Positions 6,179-10,957 of a stretch of 10,957 bases of DNA are shown piece by piece. A model generated the notes under the pieces. The model had not been told where the DNA came from and ran no database searches. It saw only the letters and a list, made by a program, of their open reading frames with translations. A program made the position numbers and the translations under genes. Source of the stretch: Rhodospirillaceae bacterium (lineage in GTDB: Bacteria; Pseudomonadota; Alphaproteobacteria; Rhodospirillales; Magnetovibrionaceae); contig NVSZ01000026.1 in the NCBI GenBank assembly GCA_002732845.1, forward strand, positions 1,802 through 12,758. The letters run 5' to 3'. The first letter of the stretch is position 1. The number at the start of each line of letters is the position of its first letter.

Positions 6179-8382
6179 GGCCGAGTCTTAACCTCGCTTT
6201 TAAGCCCCCTCTTAATTTCTCTCTTAAGCACCCATGGACGATCCCCGCGCAATTCGCGTACGGTTTCGACACGTATGGTTTGCGTTGAGCCTGTCTGAGT
6301 TTTTGTGTTTGTGAAATACAAGGCATGGGCTCCATTGCGCTTTAAGTCTTCAAAACGGATCACCAGCTTCGCCTTGCAATTTAAGCTCTCGCGTCCAAAA
6401 TCATTTAAGCTCACCAAAACTTCGGCCTGTTCACAGTCTTCGCTCAGAGCTTCCGGAAGCTTGGCAAAAGCGACGCTTTGGTGTCCGTTCACGTAGATAC
6501 AGCCCAAAGCATCACAGGCTAAGGAAACCGTGCCTTGGTTTTGGCCTCTATTTTGACGTGATGATTTCAAGGCCTTCCAATCCCCTTCGGCCTCGAAAAG
6601 TCCGGCTCGGCGCAGCCACACATTGCGTTCAAATTTTTTCGCCCGCAACGTCGATAGGGTATAGCCACCCGTATCGGTTTTGGTGGCCACCAATTGCCCG
6701 GTGCTATCAATCAAGACATCGGGGGAAGTGCTCCACAACAGCGAACTCAAGCCTAAAGCCGCCATAGGCACGCCCAAAAACCGCCAACGCCCGGACCAAA
6801 TGGCCAACCACAATCCACTTAAGCTGACCACCACCAATCCCCACAACGAAAAGGCCGGAACGGTACTTACGGCCCCGGGAAGATGAGCCACCCAATGCGC
6901 GGTCTGTAACACCACATCCACGCCCCATCCCATGGGGGTAAGCCCAAGGCTGTCCAGACCGAACGGCATCAAGGCATAGGCCACAACCGCCCACGGCATA
7001 ATCCACAACGCCGTGATCGGTACGGCGACTAAGTTTGCCAATAGCGAAAAATCCGCAACCCGGTTAAAATGAAAGGCCGCAAACAAGGCCGTTGCCAGCC
7101 CGGCGACCAGTGTGGTGATGGCAACGCTGCCCAAATACCTTAACGCGGCCCGCCCTACGCCATCTGATTTAGCACGAAAAAAGCGGGTGCCCCGCAGGCC
7201 TTCATAGACCGCGATCAACGCCACCACGGCGGCAAACGACAACTGAAAACTGGCCCCGGTCAGACTTTCCGGGGCCAACACCAAAATCACCAAGGCCGCC
7301 CACGCAACCGATCGCATCGACAAAGCGCGCCTGTCAAACAGCACCGCCACGAACACCAAAGCAATCATCAAAAAGGCTCGCTGTGTCGGTACCGTGGCTC
7401 CCGCCAACAACGCATAAGCCCCGGCCCCACTGATGGCCGCCAACGCCGCCCATTTTTTGATCGGGTAATTTAAGGCCAAGGGCCCGATTAAGGCCAAAAT
7501 GGCGCGGATCATGAAAAAGACAATGCCGGAAATCAGCCCCACGTGCAGGCCCGAAATCGCCAACAGGTGTGCCAAACCGCTGGACCGCATGTCTTCCAGT
7601 ACAGATTCAGAAATCGCCCCCCGGTCCCCGGTCATCAAGGCCGAGGCTACGGCTCCGGTATCTGCGCTCAGACTTTCGCGCACCCGCTGACTTATGGTGC
7701 TTCTCAAACGTTCCAAAGCAAAGCCAAGACTTTCTATGCCTGTGGTTGGGGCTAAGCCCGCTACATCGACCCGTCCATAGCTAAAACCAACGCCGCCAAG
7801 CCCTCGAAAATAGCTTTGGCGTTGAAAGTCAAACGCGCCGGGTGCCGCTGGTCTGGGCGGTGGGCTGAGGCTGGCGCGCAATCTTAACCAATCGCCCGGT
7901 CCAAACTGTGGTTGTTTGGACGACAAGGTGACGCGAATCTTTTTTGGCGTTTGATCGGGGCGAAGTCGTTGGATTTTTAGGTTGTTTAAGGTCACACGCA
8001 GACCTTTAGGGCGCGCTTCGATCCGCATCACCTGTCCTTCGACCATTACGGCGGTCAATTCCTTGTGCAGAACGGGGGCCGCCACGGTCCACGTGCGCAC
8101 CCCCGATAACCCCACGCCCAAAGCCACAAAGGCGAACGCCCAAACCGCCATAGACGCGCCGCCAGAACGAGCGCGAAGCCCCCACGCCACACTGGCTAAG
8201 CCCGCAAACACCGTCCAAGACATCCACAACTCAGGTTCAAACGGCAACGCAAAATACAGCCCGATACCGCATCCCAAAAGCACCGGCATCCACAAAGGCC
8301 AGCGTTCCCGGTCCGCAATCAGGGACCGATAAAGCCAGTTAAAAACCTTGAAATTCAGGATTTCCCTACCAATCTCAATCAT
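6175..8382 (-). CDS. comEC: ComEC/Rec2-family DNA-uptake channel protein
   Basis: Inner-membrane protein of the family that passes single-stranded DNA into the cytoplasm during transformation. The 735 residues show N-terminal membrane segments (about 30-97), then a soluble DUF4131-like/OB-type region (about 105-210). The Competence domain (about 245-530) has [12 protein letters not shown] (271-282), the family signature, and several further hydrophobic helices (about 275-300, 310-349, 357-394, 416-470, 511-529, 533-551). The C-terminal soluble part (552-735) contains four cysteines (623, 628, 650, 669) but no HxHxDH motif, so a working metallo-beta-lactamase domain is not evident. The start ATG at 8382 has only a weak AGG 5 bases upstream. 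The extreme C-terminus is a lysine-periodic tail. The gene is convergent with lexA and divergent from gltX. No other competence gene is nearby, so actual transformability is unknown. Confidence 0.93.
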   Translation of the reverse strand: MIEIGREILNFKVFNWLYRSLIADRERWPLWMPVLLGCGIGLYFALPFEPELWMSWTVFAGLASVAWGLRARSGGASMAVWAFAFVALGVGLSGVRTWTVAAPVLHKELTAVMVEGQVMRIEARPKGLRVTLNNLKIQRLRPDQTPKKIRVTLSSKQPQFGPGDWLRLRASLSPPPRPAAPGAFDFQRQSYFRGLGGVGFSYGRVDVAGLAPTTGIESLGFALERLRSTISQRVRESLSADTGAVASALMTGDRGAISESVLEDMRSSGLAHLLAISGLHVGLISGIVFFMIRAILALIGPLALNYPIKKWAALAAISGAGAYALLAGATVPTQRAFLMIALVFVAVLFDRRALSMRSVAWAALVILVLAPESLTGASFQLSFAAVVALIAVYEGLRGTRFFRAKSDGVGRAALRYLGSVAITTLVAGLATALFAAFHFNRVADFSLLANLVAVPITALWIMPWAVVAYALMPFGLDSLGLTPMGWGVDVVLQTAHWVAHLPGAVSTVPAFSLWGLVVVSLSGLWLAIWSGRWRFLGVPMAALGLSSLLWSTSPDVLIDSTGQLVATKTDTGGYTLSTLRAKKFERNVWLRRAGLFEAEGDWKALKSSRQNRGQNQGTVSLACDALGCIYVNGHQSVAFAKLPEALSEDCEQAEVLVSLNDFGRESLNCKAKLVIRFEDLKRNGAHALYFTNTKTQTGSTQTIRVETVRELRGDRPWVLKREIKRGLKSEVKTRP
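6188..6227. repeat. Four TTAA motifs at exact 12-base spacing (comEC 3' end)
   Basis: TTAA occurs at 6188, 6200, 6212 and 6224, a strict 12-base period. A fifth TTAA at 6175, across the two stop codons, is 13 bases away. On the minus strand each unit encodes a hydrophobic residue followed by lysine, giving Lys720, 724, 728 and 732 of ComEC in the pattern [15 protein letters not shown]. The bases between the TTAA motifs are only loosely similar, so this is an imperfect 12-base repeat. Confidence 0.65.
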
Positions 8383-8461
8383 TTGCGCCTATTTATAACT
8401 TAACAATTCATTATACACCCTGATTACACGATAAACTTTGAAAGAGAGCAAGCGGCATATC
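8383..8461. promoter_or_regulatory. comEC/gltX divergent intergenic region
   Basis: This 79-base AT-rich gap must hold the 5' signals of comEC (minus) and gltX (plus). On the minus strand TATAAA (8397-8392) is a -10-like hexamer so close to the comEC ATG that a transcript from it would have almost no leader. On the plus strand TTAACA (8400-8405) with ATTACA (8423-8428), 17 bases apart, is a weak promoter candidate for gltX. Neither is strong enough to be certain. No stem-loop, T-box or SOS box is visible. Confidence 0.3.
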
Positions 8462-9880
8462 ATGACCGTCGTCACGCGCTTTGCGCCATCCCCCACAGGT
8501 TTCCTTCACATCGGCGGTGCTCGCACGGCTTTGTTTAACTATCTTTACGCCAAGCATACCGGCGGTAAATTCATGCTCCGCATCGAAGACACCGACCGCG
8601 AACGGTCCAAACAAGACGCCGTCGACGCCATCATCAGCGGCATGAAATGGTTGGGTCTGGATTGGGACGGTGATCCGATCAGCCAGTTTGAACGCGCCGC
8701 CCGTCACGCCGAAGTCGCCAATGAACTGCTGGCCCAAGGCAAAGCATACAAATGTTATTGCACACCCGAAGAACTTAGCGCCCAACGAGAATCCGCCAAA
8801 GCCGAAGGCAAACCCATGCGCTATAACGGTTTATGGCGAGACCGTGATCCCAGCGAAGCCCCCACAGGTACCGATCCGGTGATCCGCATCAAATCCGAAC
8901 AATCCGGCGAAACCACAATTGAGGACAAAATCCAAGGCAGCGTCACCGTATCGCACAGCGAAATCGATGATTTTGTGATTTTGCGCGGTGATGGCACGCC
9001 GACCTATATGTTGGCCGTGGTGGTCGATGATCATGATATGGGCGTCACCCACGTGGTGCGCGGCGACGATCACCTCACCAATACGTTTCGTCAAATGCAG
9101 ATTTACACCGCCATGGGCTGGGATAAACCCACCTTTGCCCATATGCCGTTGCTGCACGGCGCGGATGGTAAAAAGCTCAGCAAACGCCACGGCGCGTTGG
9201 GCATCGAAGCTTATCGCGATATGGGCTTTTTACCCGAAGCGGTGAACAATTATCTGTTGCGTTTGGGCTGGGGCCACGGCGACGATGAAATTATATCCCG
9301 CGAACAAGCCATTGAATGGTTTGATTTGGGCGACGTTGGCAAAGGTGCCGCCCGTTTTGATATGGACAAGCTGACCAGCCTGAATGCCCACTATATCCGC
9401 GAAGCGTCCAATGATCGCCTGACCGACATGACCTGGCCTTTTATCGCAGAAAAACTTGCCGGAAAAGCCGCAAACGGTGGTCGCGATTGGGTTTTAGCAG
9501 GCATGACATCCTTAAAGGATCGCGCTAAAAACATGATAGAACTCGCTGAAAGTGCTGAGTTTTATGCAACACAACGCCCCCTATCCATGAACGATAAAGC
9601 CCTTAAAGCCTTATCTGGTGAGGGAATTGAGAACTTGAAACAATTCCGTGCTACATTATCGGACGTTACAAATTGGACAGGTGAAAACTTGAACGCCACG
9701 GCAAAACAATTTGCCCAAGACACTGACGTTAAAATGGGCAAAATCGCCCAACCCCTGCGCGCTGCATTAACCGGAACGAACGTTTCCCCCGGTGTTTTTG
9801 AAGTGATGAGTGTTTTAGGACAAGACGAAAGTTTAGGCCGTATAGACGATGCCCTGAATGGCATCACCTTAAATAATTAA
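8462..9880 (+). CDS. gltX: Glutamyl-tRNA synthetase
   Basis: Class I aminoacyl-tRNA synthetase that attaches glutamate to tRNA-Glu. The 472-residue protein starts [19 protein letters not shown], with the HIGH-type motif as HIGG at 16-19 and the KMSKS-type motif as KLSKR (238-242) in a GKKLSKRHG context. The catalytic domain is followed by the helical anticodon-binding part, ending with the [14 protein letters not shown] segment (about 440-453) usual in bacterial GluRS. I chose the ATG at 8462. A TTG at 8438 would add eight charged residues before the conserved start, and GAAAGAGAG/AAGCGG lie upstream of the ATG. gltA follows after 12 bases. Many Alphaproteobacteria carry two GluRS genes and lack GlnRS, so this copy may also charge tRNA-Gln for later amidation by GatCAB; the sequence alone does not decide. 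Confidence 0.95.
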   Translation: MTVVTRFAPSPTGFLHIGGARTALFNYLYAKHTGGKFMLRIEDTDRERSKQDAVDAIISGMKWLGLDWDGDPISQFERAARHAEVANELLAQGKAYKCYCTPEELSAQRESAKAEGKPMRYNGLWRDRDPSEAPTGTDPVIRIKSEQSGETTIEDKIQGSVTVSHSEIDDFVILRGDGTPTYMLAVVVDDHDMGVTHVVRGDDHLTNTFRQMQIYTAMGWDKPTFAHMPLLHGADGKKLSKRHGALGIEAYRDMGFLPEAVNNYLLRLGWGHGDDEIISREQAIEWFDLGDVGKGAARFDMDKLTSLNAHYIREASNDRLTDMTWPFIAEKLAGKAANGGRDWVLAGMTSLKDRAKNMIELAESAEFYATQRPLSMNDKALKALSGEGIENLKQFRATLSDVTNWTGENLNATAKQFAQDTDVKMGKIAQPLRAALTGTNVSPGVFEVMSVLGQDESLGRIDDALNGITLNN

Positions 9881-9892
9881 AAAGAGGTCGCA

Positions 9893-10957
9893 ATGCACAA
9901 TAAAGAACCCGCCGAACATACCTTTACGCTCACCAATAATAAAACTGGCGAAAGCTGGGAATTGCCTGTTTTCGAAGGCAGTGTTGGGCCAAGCGTGATC
10001 GATGTTCGTTCTCTTTACGCCGATACGGGCCATTTCACGTATGATCCGGGCTTTACGTCGACCGGCAGTTGCCAGTCCGAAATCACCTATATTGACGGTG
10101 ACAAGGGTGAATTGCTGTATCGCGGTTATCCCATCGCCCAACTGGCCGAAAATTCTGACTATCTCGAAGTCTGTTACGTCCTGATTTACGGTGAATTGCC
10201 CAGCCAAGCGGAAAAAGACAAATTCGAAAACCGCATCACCTATCACACCATGCTGCACGAACAACTGCACAGCTTTTTCCAAGGTTTCCGCCGCGATAGT
10301 CACCCGATGGCGATTATGGTCGGCGTGGTTGGCGCGCTGTCTGCGTTTTATCATGACAGCTTGGACATTTCTGATCCAAAGCACCGCTTTGTTGCTTCGA
10401 CCCGCATGATTGCCAAAATGCCGTCGATTGCCGCCAATGCGTATCGCTATTCCCAAGGTCTGCCGTTTGTCTATCCGCGCAATGACCTAAGTTATGCTGA
10501 AAACTTCCTGTACATGATGTTTTCAAACCCGTGCGAAGACTATGTAATCAACCCGATCCTATCGCGCGCCATGGACCGTATTTTGATTTTGCATGCCGAC
10601 CATGAACAAAATGCCTCCACATCGACGGTGCGCATTGCCGGATCATCCGGGGCCAACCCGTTTGCATGTATTGCCGCGGGCATTGCATCGCTTTGGGGAC
10701 CTGCACACGGTGGCGCAAACGAAGCCGTGTTGAATATGTTGGGTGAAATCGGTCACAAAGACAACATTCCCGGATTCATCAAACGCGCCAAAGACAAAGA
10801 CGACCCATTCCGTTTGATGGGCTTTGGTCACCGGGTTTATAAAAACTTTGATCCCCGCGCCAAAGTCATGCGCGAAGCCGCTCATGAGGTTTTGGGCGAA
10901 TTGGGCATCGAACATGATCCGTTGTTAGAATTGGCCATGGAACTGGAAAAGATTGCG
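9893..10957 (+). CDS. gltA: Citrate synthase (type II, Gram-negative form), 3' end outside window
   Basis: Condenses acetyl-CoA and oxaloacetate to citrate, the entry step of the TCA cycle. 355 codons are visible and the frame is open at the window end; the family has about 430 residues. The N-terminal small beta domain (about 10-60) typical of hexameric Gram-negative enzymes is present. It is followed by [16 protein letters not shown] (66-81), [15 protein letters not shown] (233-247), [12 protein letters not shown] (269-280, catalytic His272) and [14 protein letters not shown] (310-323, His313). These correspond to His264 and His305 of the E. coli enzyme; the catalytic aspartate (E. coli Asp362) falls beyond the window. 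AGAGG (9883-9887) lies 5 bases before the ATG. The 12-base gap to gltX leaves no room for a full promoter, so expression comes from gltX read-through or from a promoter inside the 3' part of gltX that I could not identify. A methylcitrate synthase is unlikely given the N-terminal domain. Confidence 0.95.
   Translation, partial: MHNKEPAEHTFTLTNNKTGESWELPVFEGSVGPSVIDVRSLYADTGHFTYDPGFTSTGSCQSEITYIDGDKGELLYRGYPIAQLAENSDYLEVCYVLIYGELPSQAEKDKFENRITYHTMLHEQLHSFFQGFRRDSHPMAIMVGVVGALSAFYHDSLDISDPKHRFVASTRMIAKMPSIAANAYRYSQGLPFVYPRNDLSYAENFLYMMFSNPCEDYVINPILSRAMDRILILHADHEQNASTSTVRIAGSSGANPFACIAAGIASLWGPAHGGANEAVLNMLGEIGHKDNIPGFIKRAKDKDDPFRLMGFGHRVYKNFDPRAKVMREAAHEVLGELGIEHDPLLELAMELEKIA

Noticed and set aside
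7982..8332. 116-codon plus-strand frame inside comEC
   Set aside because: Antisense to the conserved N-terminal region of comEC; composition is that of an out-of-frame translation and no domain is recognisable.
8438..8461. TTG start adding eight residues to gltX
   Set aside because: The conserved GluRS start follows the ATG at 8462, and the added residues lie over the likely ribosome-binding purines.
9630..9880. Internal promoter for gltA within the 3' end of gltX
   Set aside because: TTGAAA (9635-9640) and TATAGA (9841-9846) were considered, but neither has a partner element at 16-18 bases, so nothing can be called.
9869..10456. 195-codon open frame on the minus strand opposite gltA
   Set aside because: It is fully antisense to a well-conserved citrate synthase gene, has no recognisable domain and is explained by the codon bias of gltA.

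Overview
The window looks like chromosome of an alphaproteobacterium, most like the Rhodospirillales-type marine or magnetotactic lineages. That placement is an inference from four things. The gene order trpGDC-moaC-moeA-lexA, comEC (opposite strand), gltX, gltA is typical of that group. LexA is 237 residues with a long linker. The lexA promoter carries the alphaproteobacterial type of SOS box (GTTC-N7-GTTC). ComEC has no recognisable metallo-beta-lactamase motif. GC content is moderate, with local counts of about 62% in moeA and about 33% near the 3' end of the acetyltransferase gene. No rRNA, tRNA, CRISPR array, insertion sequence or prophage gene was found. No gene-free stretch exceeds 300 bases; the longest is the 142-base lexA promoter region.

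Layout. Positions 1-686 (minus) hold the N-terminal half of a single-chain L-serine ammonia-lyase (sdaA), which leaves the window at its 3' end. A short gap, probably with two back-to-back promoters, separates it from a plus-strand run of six tightly packed genes (760-5322). These are trpG, trpD and trpC (tryptophan synthesis), moaC and moeA (molybdenum cofactor synthesis) and a GNAT acetyltransferase. Junctions range from 8-base overlaps to 3-base gaps, so they are very probably one translationally coupled operon. trpE, the partner of trpG, is not adjacent.

lexA (5465-6178) has its own sigma70-type promoter (TTGACG, 17-base spacer, TAGAAC). A perfect GAAC-N7-GAAC box covers the spacer end and the -10, the expected arrangement for LexA autorepression. 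comEC (8382-6175, minus) runs into lexA tail to tail, and the two stop codons overlap. comEC is divergent from gltX (8462-9880), and gltX is followed after 12 bases by gltA (9893 to the window end, incomplete).

The window is essentially housekeeping: amino-acid, cofactor and central metabolism, tRNA charging, SOS control and DNA uptake. I see no convincing new multi-gene system. The points worth a second look are small: a possibly leaderless trpG without trpE, the divergent sdaA/trpG control region, the ComEC C-terminus with its periodic lysine tail, the shared lexA/comEC stop region, and an AT-rich acetyltransferase inside the trp/moa operon.
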